From Symbiodinium natans (taxonomy: Eukaryota > Sar > Dinophyceae > Suessiales > Symbiodiniaceae), in contig CAJNDS010002646.1 of NCBI GenBank assembly GCA_905221605.1, positions 62,001-126,000 on the forward strand: DNA of 64,000 nucleotides, read 5' to 3'. Both the position numbers and the translations under genes were made by a program. Numbering within the stretch: position 1 is the stretch's first letter; every line of letters begins with the position of its first letter. The notes below the pieces were generated by a model. It made no database searches and was not told where the DNA came from. It worked only from the letters and a program-made list of their open reading frames with translations. Shown piece by piece: positions 1-11,747 of this stretch.

Positions 1-2844
1 CATGGTTTAGACGGCTTGGCTTAGCCGGGGCTGTTGGTTTTGGGCGGAGGCCAACGCGCGCAGCCACTAAATGCATAGCTTGGCTTTGGCCTGGCTTTGA
101 TATAGCGGCAGGGTTGGAGTGACGTGGCAAAGCCAAACAAGCAACAGAAAGCACAACGTAGACTGCCAAACGAATCAGAAAAGCAAAGCCAACAGAGAGT
201 CAAGCACACACAAGAACGAAAGCGGAAGGCACCAAAACCGTGAACATGAAAAGAAGCAGCACAAGACCACAAAAACAAAAGGCTCAAAAACCTAGAGTAA
301 ATCATGTGCATTCCTCATTACATGGCATAGCAAGAAGCTCAAAGAACACAGTATAATTTTCGACCGCATCCCCACCCTAAAACCACATATCACACACGGC
401 GAAGAGGCACGTGCACAGCAGAGCGGTGCAGCGCGCGTTGGTCCGGGTCAGAGTGCTTAGTCCAAAAGAAAAGGCCTAGCAAGAGCACCAACCATCCTTA
501 CGGAACAGGAATACCGACCGCATCCCCACCCTAAAACCATGAAACTACCGGTGCAGGGACAGTCTGTGGAGGTTGGCACTCTCTCGAGATTCTCGGGCGG
601 AATTCTCCGGGGTTCCGCACACGGATGCAGCGCTTTCCAGGGCTCTTCTCGCTGCGGGATTCTCTGGGGGGACGAAATTAAATGACGAAGTGCGGGATTC
701 TCTGCAGAACTCCTCGCGGTGCGCACTCCGGTTCTGCACTGCGACAAAGTAGTAGCGTCAACGCAGAAAGCGAGGTATCGAAGCAAACGTCACAGAACGA
801 GCAGTAAGAATGCAAAGAAAAGGTGGGTCCACGCGTGTAACAGCACTCGGGAAACCGCGCCTATGTCGCATCCACAAACCGGGCAACCGGGCACCTCCCT
901 CGGAAGGCGGGTGTGGGGGCCTTTACATTGAATGCCAGAAAGTTGGGATGTGCTTGGGGGACGTTTCGCGCTGAACGCCCCCCGTGTAGGTAGGCTGCCT
1001 TTCAGAGCGGCCAGGTAAGGGGGCCACTAGCCTTGGCCATGCGCCAGCCAAGCCCTAGAACTTAGCTAAGGGGGAACTTCGACTTTGGCTCTAGCCGCTA
1101 GCCGCACTCTCCTGGACTGGTCGCCTCGATTTGGGTTTTCGCACGGCAGCTGAGGGGAAAACTGCAACTCGCGGGGTTCGGCAGATCCAATCCTTGAACT
1201 TGAGCCCCCGGTGGAGCTTTCCATCCTTGAAAGTTTCAAAGTGCGCTAAACCCGGTCAAGACTCCAGGGCGCAATGCCGAAACGAATCCCACAACACAGA
1301 AGGACGCCGGCCAATCCTTGAACGCTCCATCCCTGAAAATGGAAAGCTGAGAAACCTGTCAAAATTCCACGGTGCAATCCAAAACAAATGCAAGGTTCCA
1401 GTGATGTTGTTCCGGGATTGTTCCGGGTCCTCCAGGGTTCCCTGATGGTTCTGATGGGGTGTTCCGGCGGGTGTTCCGGGGAAGTGTCGCGGTGTTCGGG
1501 GAGTCCGGAAGGTTCCGGAAGATCCCCGGAAGGTCTTTTCCAGGGGGCGTCCGCGGTTGTTCGGGAGGGTGTTTCGGCGTGTTCCGTGGGTTCCAAGCTA
1601 AGGGGCTCCGGGGATGCTCTGGCGCATGCGTACCGCAGTCTCGGCTGCTCTGCGAAACACAATTGGACGCCCTATCCCTGAACTCGTGTCTGATAAACCT
1701 TCGGACCTTCCGATACGTGAAAATGGAAAACCGGAACCCGTCAGAACTCCGCGGCGGGAAGGAATCCAAAAGCAATTCAACATTCCGGGGACTGGCTGCT
1801 CCCGGTTCGGCTCGCGGTGTCGTTCAGGGATGCTCTTGAGGTTTTTCCTGAAGTTGTTTGTTTGGGGGGCGGCGCCAGTTTGCATGCAGGACTGACAATT
1901 CGCGTTGTGGGGTTCCGTAAAAATTGTGCCGTGGTTCCCTTTGTCATGTCCACAGTGCACAACCGCAAGACATGGCTCTCGCACATCGTCTGCGAAGAAT
2001 GTTTCTAGAAGCTGCTAAAGTTCGTAAGCGAGCAAAGTTGGAACAATGCAGCTTGGAACGTGAAGTTCTCAAGTCTTTTCTTGGTTCTAACTGTTGTTTT
2101 CGAGAGGCTTCTGTGCGTGCGATTGGGAAGTAGGCCTTCTACGTTCCAACTTCATGGCACCATGAGGGGGCTGGGCTTCTGCAGGATTGTCAGGGGGTGG
2201 GGCGCTCCAGGCAGGACTCTGACTCCAGTGATACTCGGCGAAATTCTTTGGGAATGGGCACCACTGCAAGGGTCCTTTGCGCGATTCTCAACAAGTGCTC
2301 TAGGGTACTCTGCAAGGGATGTCTATATACTTTCTCCTCCATGCCATCAGTACTGAACCCTAGCACTCGCACACGTGCCCAGCTTCAAACCTAGGACCTA
2401 GGCTGCGTTTTGTCTGATAGCATGTCCGGCAGATATATCGACGTTAGTAACACGCAACCACGCTACTTTGAACGCCCAGCCCCCTGTGCCATACACCATG
2501 CCAAGCTCAGCAGACGTGAGCTCACAACCCTTGTGAGCATGCCAACAAGCTGCACACCCCATGTAAACGCTGAGTTACCTATAAAGAGGCCAGCTTCGCT
2601 GCATCAATAGATATAATTGATATACAATGGAGACTGCAGTCCCCCAATGTGGACGCCGATCCGTGTCCAAGAAGCACCGGACGATGCGACATAAAGAGAG
2701 AGCTAGTGGTCATCCCCAAGCACAACCTTTTTGAACATCAGAAGTCCCTGCAGAAAAATTTTTCGGCTGAGCTCTGTGGGATTCTCTGCGGGCTTTACTC
2801 CGGGGGATCCTTTGCGGTCGTTCTCTGCCAGGAGCACAGGTCCG

Positions 2845-2880
2845 AAGCCCGCTGTGGCTAAGATCGGGGTCTCGCAGTGT
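2845..2880 (-). pseudogene. LRR exon remnant (DLSHSG type), unit A
   Basis: On the minus strand this reads DPDLSHSGLR, the start of an RNase-inhibitor-type LRR (consensus LxxLDLSxNxIG). The same place in unit B (about 6345-6385) reads DPDLSHSGFGF and in unit C (about 9195-9225) AHLDLSHNGFGF. Only the unit C copy keeps the canonical asparagine, so the A and B copies look decayed. The exon edges cannot be placed. Confidence 0.5.
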
Positions 2881-3111
2881 TTAGGCCGGAGGAGAAGGAT
2901 TCAAAGGATGTCTTTGGGCCGGAAAGCGACGCAGTTCCTGGGATGGCCGAAAACGAAGACACTGACGACAGGATCGCCAACGATTTGCAGCACGTTCACG
3001 TTTGAAGTTTGAAGCCTAAACTGGCGGTCTGTGGGGCAGTGTCCCGAGCCACAGATCTGCATCAACCAGTCCCGAGACCTTGCTAGCCTGGAACGGCAAG
3101 CCATAAGACAA

Positions 3112-3126
3112 GGGGGGGGGGGGGGG
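3112..3126 (+). repeat. Poly-G run in unit A
   Basis: Fifteen consecutive G, followed shortly by a second G-rich stretch (about 3165-3191). The equivalent run in unit B (6615-6635) is 21 G, so the tract length differs between the two copies. Both could form G-quadruplexes. The exact length should be treated with care because long homopolymers are error-prone in sequencing. Confidence 0.85.
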
Positions 3127-3465
3127 ACCGTCTGACTCGGCTCTTGCTATTCTGTGTGTACGTGGGGGAGAGGGGGGGCGGGGGGGCGGGGGGAACGCCA
3201 CCATGACCCGAGCAAAAGCCGAGTCCGAAAATCCAACCGGCGACTTGACAAAAATCGAATCACAAGTTGGCCCAAAAAAAACCTGTCTGCAGCTTGTAGG
3301 GATGTTTGGGGTTCAGGATGTTGATTGATTTTTGGGGCTTAGAGGCTTAGAGGCTTCGAGGGGTTTTGCCATGGCCATCAGCTTGAAAATTCTGGGGGCC
3401 CTGGAGCATAAATTCTGGAGAAGGCCGGGGTCCACACCCTCCGCCCACATCTCCTGACAAGTCCC

Positions 3466-3535
3466 CCGCGAGCCTTGGCCCCAAGGTCGCCGATGGAGTT
3501 CCCGCCAATGTCCAGCTCCTCACAGGCTGTTCTGT
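3466..3535 (-). CDS. LRR exon, unit A (IGGNSIGDLGAKA)
   Basis: The minus strand reads CEELDIGGNSIGDLGAKARG, the second half of an RNase-inhibitor-type LRR. Unit B has the near-identical CEDLNIGGNSIGDLGAKA (about 6975-7040). It is preceded on the minus strand by CACAG, a possible acceptor. Such LRRs form curved solenoids for protein binding. Here each repeat appears to be its own small exon, as is usual for NLRC3-like LRR genes. The exon borders are approximate. Confidence 0.55.
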
Positions 3536-4041
3536 GGTTGCAAGCTTCCAGTTTGGAGGGGCGGCGGCGCTTCTCTCGGTTGCTATCCCCAAGCTTGCAC
3601 CCCCTCGAAGCTCGGCAAATCCGTCGCACTCACCTTTTGCCAGACACCCTCCTTCAGGAGCGGCAAGGAGCCCATGGCGGCGCCCAACGCCTGCGTCCAG
3701 ATGAACAACAGGTTTGAGATTCAAGTTCAGCTCCAACTCATTTAGGGTTTTCGGGCTAGGGGGCTTCTAACTCCTGCGAGAAGTCATTAAGGTCCCAAGG
3801 GTCATTTGGTAGGTCTCTTCATGGGGTTCCTTGTCAAGAGAGTTCCTATCACATAGAAAGACTCATGATGGCAGGGTTCCTTCCAACTCCCAGCACGCCT
3901 GTCAGGGTTTCTGACACTTCTCCATTTTTGGCACAGGAGTGAGCCGAGCTGAAGTTCAGACATGTTCAACCTGCACTTGCACCTCTCACTGCCTGCGGGA
4001 AAGCACCGGGCATGGGCTCCCCCAACCCAAGGCCTGCAAAC

Positions 4042-4117
4042 CTGCGTCGCCGATGCGGTTCTGAAAGAGCCAAAGCACCTCCAGCGCCGAGTGGCCCTGG
4101 AGGCCGTCAGCGAGGGC
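4042..4117 (-). CDS. Single-LRR exon, unit A
   Basis: The minus-strand translation is ALADGLQGHSALEVLWLFQN followed by RIGDA, a textbook RNase-inhibitor-type LRR. An acceptor context (CCGGTGCAG) precedes it and a GT donor (GACGCAG|GTTTGCAG) follows. The unit B copy at 7969-8044 differs by few residues (H for F, V for D). Function is inferred only as a protein-interaction repeat of the minus-strand LRR gene. Confidence 0.65.
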
Positions 4118-6614
4118 CTGCACCGGATCCACGGCGGAGTTGCTTGGGGGGATTCTCCTGTTCATTGCCACGCGCTATACTCACACTTTTACGAGCTTTT
4201 ACGATAGTGCATGCGAAACAATGTGATAGAAGAGTATATACACTACAGAAAACACTCAGAAAACAGTATGTACGAAGCGTGCATGCATGGCAGCTCTAGT
4301 CCGAGTCCTGCCCTGCTTAACCAAAGGACAAAATGACCTAAGGACTAAACCCCGGCACGCCCTAGTTTCAAGAGCTACGGTACATGCCCCATGAAGCAGC
4401 CGCCGAAAAAAGGACAAGAACATCGCTTCAAGAGTTTGTACTGCACGTTGGATGGGGAGGTGGCGGCTTAATGACAAGAATGAGCTCTTTCACTTTATTT
4501 CATGTTATCAAGGTTTGCTTGTGATGCAAAAGGGAAAATGCTTAAAAGCATGGTTTAGACGGCTTGGCTTTGCCGGGGCTGTTGGTTTTGGGCGGAGGCC
4601 AACGCGCGCAGCCTAAATGCATAGCTTGGCTTTGGCCTGGCTTTGATATAGCGGCAGGGTTGGAGTAACATGGCAAGACCAAACCAGCAACAAAAATGGT
4701 CAACGTAGACTGCCAAACAGATCAGTAAAGCAACGCCAAAAGGGAGTCAAACACACAAAAGAACGAAAGCAGAAGGCACCAAACGGTGCACGTGAAAAAT
4801 CAAGCAGCACAAGACGAAAAACAAAAGACTCGAAAACCTAGACTAACATCATGTGCATTCCTTTGTGAGCTACATGGCATAGCAAAAAGCGCAAAGAACA
4901 CTGTAAAATCATTTCCACCACATCCCCACCCTAAAACCATAAAAACTACTCGGCGCTCTGGGCACTCTTGAGATTCTCGGCGGGATTTTCCGGGTTGCAC
5001 ACAGGGATGCAGCGCTTTGCAGGGTTTTCTGCGGGATTCTCTGGGGACGAAATGACGAATCGAGGAAGTCTCTGCAGCATTCTCTGGGTGTGCGCACTCC
5101 AGCTTTGCACTGCCACAAAATAATCGAGAAAAGCTCCACGGTGGGATCCAAAAGCGAAGCCCCAATTCCAGGCAAGCTGCTCCCGGTTCGGCTTCCGGTG
5201 TGGTGGGGGATGCAACTCGGGCTGTTTTCAGGGTTGCGCGGCCGTCCGGGGATGTTCTTTTGAGCTTGTCCTGGGGGGTTTTTTGTGAAGCGGCACCAGT
5301 TTGCATGCAGGCCTGACGATTTGCGTTGTGTGGTTCCGTGCATTTGCGCCGTGGTTCCCTTTGTCAGGTCCACAGTGCACAACAGCAACCCATGGCTCGC
5401 GCATCGTCTGCGAATAATGTTTCTAAAACCTGCTATAAAGTTCGTAAGCGAGTAAAGTTGGAACAATGCGGCTCGGAACGTGAAGTTCTCAGGTTCCAAC
5501 TGTTGTTTTCGAGACACTTCTCTGCGTGCGATTTGGAAGAAGGCTTTCTACAAAAACTGTGGCACCATAAGCAGGTTGGGCTTCTGCAGGATTGTCAGCG
5601 GGCGCTCCAGGCAGGATTCTCAGGACTCCAGGGTTACTCGGCGAGATTCTTTAGGAATGGGCACTCCAAGGGTACTCTGGGGGGATTCTCAGGGGGTGGG
5701 CACTGTATGGAATGTCTGCAGGATGTCCGGATGGCATGACTGCAGACTGTCCGAGTGGAATCTCGAGGGCCTCTCGGGTACTCTGCAAGGGATGTCTATG
5801 TACTTTCTCCTCCATGCCATCAGTATTGACCCTTGCCAACCCCATCCATTTAGGTATTGCTGCTGGTGCGGTCCACTCGCACACAGGCCCAGCTTCAACC
5901 AAGGCTGCGCTTTTGTCTGATAGCATGTCCGGCAGATATATCGACGTTAGTAACACGCAACCACGCTACTTTGAACGCCCAGCCCCCTGAGCCATGCACT
6001 TTGCCAAGCTCCGCAGACATGAGATCACAACCCTTGTGAGCATGCCAACCAGCTGCACACCCCATGTAAACTCTGAGCTACCGACGACGAGGCCAGCTTC
6101 GCTGCAAAAATTCATATACAATGGGGACTGCAGTCCCCCAATGTGGACGCCGATCCGTGTCCAAGAAGCACCGAACGATGCGACAAAAAGAGGCCGCTAG
6201 TAGTCATCCCCAAGCACAACCTTTTTGAACATCAGAAGTCCCTGCAGAAAAAATTCTTCGGCTGAGCTCTGCAGGATTCTCTGCGGGCTTTTGGGGGCAG
6301 AGCACTCCGGGGGCATCCTCCGCGGTCGTTCTCTGCCAGGAGCACAGGTCCGAAGCCGAAGCCGCTGTGGCTAAGATCGGGGTCTCGGAGTGTTTAGGCC
6401 GAAGGAGAAGGGTTCAAAGGTTGTCCTGCCGGAAAGCGACGCAGTTCCTGGGATGGCCGAAAACGAAGACAATTACGACAGGATCGCCAAGGATTTGCAA
6501 CACGTTCACGTTTGAAGCCTAAACTGGCGGTTTGTGGGGACGTGGCCCGAACCTCAGGTCTGCATCAACCAGTCCCGAGACCTTGCTAGCCTGGAACGGC
6601 AAGCCATAAGACAA

Positions 6615-6635
6615 GGGGGGGGGGGGGGGGGGGGG
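6615..6635 (+). repeat. Poly-G run in unit B
   Basis: Twenty-one consecutive G at the position equivalent to the 15-G run of unit A, with the same flanks (CATAAGACAA before it, CCGTCTGACTCGG soon after). Confidence 0.85.
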
Positions 6636-6974
6636 CACCGTCTGACTCGGCTCTTGCTATTCTGTGTGTACGTGGGGGCGAGAGGGGGGGCGGGTGCGCA
6701 GCCCCACCGTGACCCGAGCAAAAGTCGAAATGGTCCGAAGAAATCCGACCGGCGACTCGACAAAAATCGAATCACGAGTTGACCCCTGAAAACCTGTCTG
6801 CAGATTGTAGGGATGTTTGGGGTTCAGGACGTTGATCGATTTTGGGGCTTAAGGCTTAGACGAGGAGTTTGCCATGTCCATCAGCTTGAAAATTCTGGGG
6901 GCCCTGGAGCATAGATTCTGGAGAAGGCCGGGGTCCACACCCTCCGCCCACATCTCCTGACAAGTCCCCCGCGA

Positions 6975-7040
6975 GCCTTGGCCCCAAGGTCGCCGATGGA
7001 GTTCCCGCCAATGTTCAGGTCCTCGCAGGCAGTTCTGTGG
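6975..7040 (-). CDS. LRR exon, unit B (IGGNSIGDLGAKA)
   Basis: The minus strand reads CEDLNIGGNSIGDLGAKA, the copy of the unit A repeat at about 3466-3535. The boundaries are approximate. CACAG lies upstream as a possible acceptor, and GCTCGC follows the last shared residue as a possible GC-type donor. Confidence 0.55.
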
Positions 7041-7337
7041 TTGCAAGCTTCCAGTTTGGAGGGGCGGCGGCGCTTCTCTCGGTTGCTATCCCCAAGCTTG
7101 CACCCCTCGAAGCTCGAGACAAGTCAGGCAAGTCCGTTGCAATCACATCGTTTGCCAGACACCCTCCTGCAGGAGCGGCCAGGAGCCCATGGCGGCGCCC
7201 AGCGCCTGATGCGCCCACTTTTCAAGAGTTTAGGTGCGCTTTTGGGTGCTGCATGAAGCAGCCGCTGAAAAAAGCAAGATGCTCCTCTACAAAACGTCTG
7301 CAGACGAGCAGGCCCAGTCAGGGCAAGCTCGCGGGCC

Positions 7338-7421
7338 TCGGCGCCCTCGTCACCGAAGCCGTTGTGGCTAAGGTCGACGTTCCGGAGGCGGCCGTGGCTG
7401 CGGAGGGCGCCCGCCAAGGCC
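7338..7421 (-). CDS. Complete 84-nt LRR exon, unit B
   Basis: This is exactly 84 nt (28 codons) on the minus strand: a LAGALRSHGRLRNVDL segment, then SHNGFGDEGAE. The acceptor is CGGCTGCGCAG and the exon is followed by GCCCGC, a GC-type donor of the kind common in dinoflagellates. Twenty-eight residues is the standard length of an RNase-inhibitor-type LRR, and one exon per repeat is the expected gene design for easy repeat gain and loss. It is the cleanest exon in the duplicated region. Confidence 0.7.
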
Positions 7422-7968
7422 TGCGCAGCCGCACCCCGCGCAGGAGCGCGCCGAGAGAGAAAGCTCAGGCGTTCATGCTAGACATTTGGCCCTGCGAGGG
7501 AGACACGCACATGCCGAAGGGCGACGTTTGCACGTTGCCTTGTGAATTGCGGGATCCGCCAATGGATATCGTTGGCTCAATGTGTTGCGGTTTGGGAGTG
7601 CCTGATGCTTGAGGTGAACTACAATCCTCTCGACGACTTGCCCTCGCAGCATCGCTTCCGAACAACCCCTTCACCAGCGTTGAATCTGGCCTACAGGGCC
7701 TACTCCAGACGAATAGCGGGTTTGAGCTTCTAACTCAGCTCAAACTCATTTTAGGGTTTTGGGGGAGGGCTCCAACTCTCCTGGCTTCCAGCTCCCAGCA
7801 CCCCTTTCAGAATTTCTCCCACCTCCCTCCTTTTCGGCACAGGCGTGAGCCGAGCTCAAGTTCGGAGGAGGTCTCATCTGATGCTGCACAAACCCAGGCT
7901 ATCAGACTGCTGCACTTGCCCCGCGGAAAGCATCGCACATGGGCTCCCCCAACCCAAGGCCTGCAAAC

Positions 7969-8044
7969 CTGCGACGCCGATGCGGTTTTGGTGGAGCCAC
8001 AGCACCTCCAGCGCCGAGTGGCCCTGGAGGCCGTCGGCGAGGGC
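7969..8044 (-). CDS. Single-LRR exon, unit B
   Basis: The minus strand reads ALADGLQGHSALEVLWLHQN then RIGVA, the unit B counterpart of 4042-4117, with the same GT donor (GTCGCAG|GTTTGCAG) and acceptor. Conservation of the reading frame and both splice sites between units argues that it was functional at the time of duplication. Confidence 0.65.
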
Positions 8045-8450
8045 CTGCACCGGATCCACCGCGGAGTTGGGGGGATTCTCCTGTTCATTGCCAGGCGCTA
8101 TACTCACACTTGTACGATAGAGCATGCGGAAAACATGTGATAGAAGAGTATATACACTACAGACTACAGTACGTGCGAAGCATGCATGCATGGCGGCTTG
8201 AATCCGAGTCCTGCTCTGCTTGACCAAAGGACAAAATGACCTAAGGACTAAACCCTGGTGGTTTCAAGAGCTAGAGTACATGCCCCATGAAGCAGCCGCC
8301 GAAAAAAGGACAAGAACATCGTTTAAGAGTTTGTACTGCACGTTGGATGGGGAGGTGGCGGCTTAACGACAAGAATCCGATCTTTCACTTTGCCCAGTAT
8401 TTCATTCCATCAAGGTTTGCTTGTGAAGCAAAAGGGGAAATGCTTAAAAG

Positions 8451-9550
8451 CATGGTTTAGACGGCTTGGCTTTGCCGGGGCTGTTGGTTTTGGGCGGAGG
8501 CCAACGCGCGCAGCCACTAAATGCATAGCTTGGCTTTGGCCTGGCTTTGATATAGCGGCAGACTTGGAGTGACGTGGCAAAGCCAAACAAGCAACAGAAA
8601 GCACAACGTAGACTGCCAAACAAATCAGAAAAGCAAAGCCAAAAGAGAGTCAAGCACACAAAAGAACGAAAAGCGGATTCAAACCAAGGCTGCCTTCTAG
8701 TCTTCTAGCATGTCCGGCAGATATATCGACTTTAGTAACACGCAACCAGCCGCCTGAGCAACTCTGCCAAGCTCAGCACAAATGAGATCACAACCATTGT
8801 GAGCATGCCAACATGCCAAAGCATAAAAGCCCATAGAGACGCTGAGAAACCGACTATGAGGCCAGCTTCGCTGCATAAGAGATTCACATACACATGTATA
8901 TATATATATATACACAATGGGGCCTGCAGTCCGCCAATGTGGACGGCGATCGATGTGTACAAAAACCGAAGGATGAGACAAAGAGACCACTCGTACTTAC
9001 GGATCCCCCAAGCACGAACTTCGGAATACCAGAGTTTTTTGCAGGATTCTTTGTCTGAGCTCTGTGGGGTTCTCTGCGGATTCTGTGGCGAGTAGGCACT
9101 CCAGGCAGACTCTGCGGGATTCTGAGTGGGTTGTTTTTGGGGGACGCGCACTCCATGGATCCTCTGCGGTTACACGCTATTCCCTGCCCCGAAGCCGAAG
9201 CCGTTGTGGCTAAGATCGAGGTGGGCCAACGGAGAAGGATTCAAAGGTTGTCCGGGCCGAAAGCAACACAGTTTCTGACGCAGTTGCTGGGATGGCCGAA
9301 AACGAAGACATTTACCGCAGGATTGCCCACGACTTGTAACACGTTTGAAGCCTAAAGTGCCAATTTGTGGGGCCGTGGCCCGAACCACAGGTCTGAATCG
9401 GTTCCAACGGTACGAGGATAGACCACTTCAGAAACCATTCCCGAGACCCTGCTACCCGGAACAGGCAAGCCAATGTGCAGTAAAGGGGGGCATCGTCTGA
9501 CTTGGCCCTTGTCGATCAAGAGCCATTCCGTGTGTACGTGCAGGTCGGAC
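8451..9550. repeat. Segmental tandem duplication, truncated unit C
   Basis: The third copy starts with the same head as the others but jumps, around 8670-8680, from the head segment directly to sequence that matches unit B at about 5.89 kb. Some 1.1 kb has therefore been deleted. It then follows the common order through the AGCATGTCCGGCAGATATAT landmark (8707), a TATA microsatellite (8896-8911) and a DLSHNGFG-type LRR fragment near 9.2 kb. It ends next to the unique 5' exons of the minus-strand LRR gene. Unit C therefore marks where the amplified internal part joins the single-copy part of the gene. Confidence 0.8.
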
Positions 9551-11253
9551 CTGCGCCTCTGCGTCCCCGAGGTCACAAGCGACCAGCTTCAGCTCTCGCA
9601 GACAAGGCGGCAGCGCCCGCACCAGGCCCTGGGCCCAGGAGATGAGGGAAAGGAGCTTCACGATAAAACAAAAAGCCGCCCGGGCCTCGAACGCAGTCCC
9701 TGGCTGGCTGCGAGAAACGTGAAGCTCTTCCAGCTTGGGGTAGTGGGGCAAAGCGCGGGTAAGGGTCTTCACCCCGTCGAGTGACAGGTCATCAATAACC
9801 AGGCTCGTGCAAGCGGCCGCTTTCTCTTGGAAGACTTGGGCTTGCAATCGGACCACCGGCTCCAGGTCGGAGCGGTGGGTGAAGCGCAGGTGGCCCTTCT
9901 CCGCGAAGGCCCGGAAGTCCTCCGGCGCCATGGGGGCGGTGCCCGCCGCCCCCTCCCGGAAGGGGATGGGGATGCTGTGCCAAGGAGCAGCCCTCGCGGC
10001 GGACCATTGTGCTTCGGCGGAGCACCAGCCGCGACGCTGGTACTCCACGCTGTTGCCGTGGAGCTGGGCGCAGGCTTGCCCGCAGGATGGGCAGCATTTC
10101 CCTTCCTCGTTTGTGTCACGGAGCTCTGCTAAGGACACGTCCACCACGGCGTTCCTGGGCACGTGGAAGACGGACACCTTCTCATGGCAAAGCTCGGCCC
10201 TGGGCCGGTCGGGGTCGTGGAGTCCCGGGGTGAGGCCCTCGATCCGCAAAGTGAAGCTCTCGTCGTGCGAGTAGACCACATGCATATTGCCCATGGCTTT
10301 CTTGAAGGACGCATCCTGGCCCACCGTTTTAAGTTTTCTGTGAGGCTGCGGGTCAAGGGTGGCTGGGCTACCGGCTGCCATGGCCTAAGCTTACCGAGCT
10401 GGCACGTCCTGGTCGGGCAACCGCTGGAATTGGTAGAGGGAGCTGTAGTCGATGAAGACCGCGGCCTGGCAAAGATTGAATCAATGGACATATGCCAGAC
10501 ACATCATAACCCACCCTGCCCCACATTTTGATCCTTGCAGAAAGTACGTGCTGTCTCAAAACAGAACAGGGTGGAGCTGGTTTGATTTTAGACAAGCTGT
10601 ACCATTGAAGAGCTCAACAGGGCCGCTAACTGCCAACGCGCCAGTCATAGCGAAGAGTGCGTTTTTGCGCAGCATGCTGCTAGAACCCATGGAATGGCCG
10701 CCTCCCAGTCGGCGTGGACCCTCTCCGACTCCACAGGGGCGAGCTTCCGCAAGAAGTCCCGGAAGTTGCGCAGCGCTTCCACCAGGACTCCCAGCCTCAG
10801 CGCCGGCAACGCGCCGTGACTGCTTGACAGGTGCCGACGCCCTGGCAGGTCAGATGCAAGGCAGGCTCCAAGCCAAGCTTTCCGTTACACCTGCTACACC
10901 CGCTACCACAACTTCCGCCAAGGAAATAAGATGATACTTGCACATTGAGCACGACTGAGGCCGGAGCTGGTGCCGAGCAGGATCCGGATGCTCACGGGCT
11001 TCCCACACATGCGACAGTGCGAAGACCGTGAAGCGCTCCCACCCCAGGCAGACCTTCTCCTGCAGCTCCTCCTGCGTGTAGAGCGCTTCCTTCCCATCCT
11101 TCGTGTACTCCTGCTCCGCTTCCTGCCTGCGGGGCCACGTGCGTCCGGCCTCGTGCAGCTCTTGCAAGTACTGGGGCCGCAGGAGCCGCACGTCTGCGTC
11201 CCTGCAGAAGCCGACCAGGCCGGCAGTATCCCGCAGGCTGTACTGGGCCTGTG
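9551..11253 (-). CDS. 5' exons of an LRR-repeat gene with a SH-W/HPDP N-terminal domain
   Basis: Minus-strand exons: about 11253-10965; about 10830-10687; 10465-10395; 10337-9551. Phase runs cleanly across the last three: exon 2 ends at PW with a GTTCTA donor, exon 3 is 71 nt with acceptor TTTGCCAG and donor GTAAGC, and exon 4 has acceptor CCTCACAG and donor GTCCGA. Motifs in order are FALSHVWEAREHPDP (exon 1), RVHADWEAA (exon 2), VFIDYSSLYQFQRLP (exon 3), then AMGNMHVVYSHD, a CxxC (CCPSCGQ), RRGWCSAEAQWS and LELHV/LRELKLVACDLGDA LRR starts (exon 4). An N-terminal SHxW...HPDP, DYSSLYQ and RGWC series before LRRs is a pattern I associate with dinoflagellate NLRC3-like proteins; the fold resembles TIR or HET modules only by inference. 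The downstream LRR exons lie in the duplicated units. The true first exon and the exon 1 donor are not resolved. Confidence 0.65.
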
Positions 11254-11495
11254 CGCGGCAGAAAATGCATGGTTTCTTCGCCTTCCGCGAACGGGAAAGG
11301 CTTTGGGTTCAAGCGAGGGGTCACTGTAGCGCTACAGTGCTGCTTTTCGTACATTCATAACATTCTTTTCATTTACTTTACTGCACTACATGTCATCTGT
11401 ACTTTCCTCTCATGTCATGTCATTCCTATATGGCATTACGTGGCACAGAGAGTGGCAGTACCAGAGCCTGATGCAGATGATCTCACATACTACAG

Positions 11496-11657
11496 TGCAT
11501 TGTGCAGCAGGCCTTCGGGCTGAACATCTGGTAAGCGTAAGCCATATATCCCTAAACCCTAAACCCGAAACCCTAAACCGTGCCGTGACTCTGGGTGCCC
11601 AGGCCTGGTGAGGTCATGCGGCAAACAACCCGCTTCTCTCTCACTTGCGCTCCTTGA
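11496..11657 (+). CDS. Two-exon 3' end of an unrecognised plus-strand gene
   Basis: Exon 11496-11530 (acceptor ACTACAG, donor GTAAGC) reads CIVQQAFGLNI and ends in phase 2. Exon 11603-11657 (acceptor GGTGCCCAG) continues in the matching phase as W then PGEVMRQTTRFSLTCAP and a TGA stop. The 72-bp intron contains several CCCTAAA-like units. The alternative frame of exon 2 (LVRSCGKQPASLSLALLE, donor GTCCTG) is also open, so the stop is not certain. No family is recognised. Confidence 0.4.
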
Positions 11658-11747
11658 AAGGTCCTGTATAACGGGGGATCTAAGACCTAGTAAGACCCTA
11701 AACCCTGAACCCTGATGGCCCCAAACCACGCCGGCCTTCACTTCTTC

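Larger units (their letters stand above)
1..4549. repeat. Segmental tandem duplication, unit A
   Basis: The sequence starting CATGGTTTAGACGGCTTGGC at position 1 recurs at 4550 and 8451, and long stretches after each start match, with indels. Unit A is about 4.5 kb. It is longer than unit B mainly because of an extra stretch of about 600 bp near 1.1-1.75 kb, rich in GTTCCGGG-like motifs, that unit B lacks. Landmarks shared by the units include AGCATGTCCGGCAGATATAT (about 2.42, 5.92 and 8.71 kb) and a poly-G run followed by CCGTCTGACTCGGCTCTTGC. The unit carries minus-strand LRR exon remnants, so it looks like repeated internal exons and introns of an LRR gene. Position 1 is only the window edge, so the array may extend further left. 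Confidence 0.9.
4550..8450. repeat. Segmental tandem duplication, unit B
   Basis: This is the second copy of the unit, about 3.9 kb, in direct orientation to unit A. It keeps the same order: spacer, AGCATGTCCGGCAGATATAT landmark, a DLSH-type LRR fragment, a poly-G run, an IGGNSIGDLG-type LRR and an ALADGLQGHSALEVLWL-type LRR. It has an additional well-preserved 84-nt LRR exon at 7338-7421 that I do not find in unit A. The differences between copies (indels and substitutions every few tens of bases) show that the duplication is not very recent. Confidence 0.9.
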
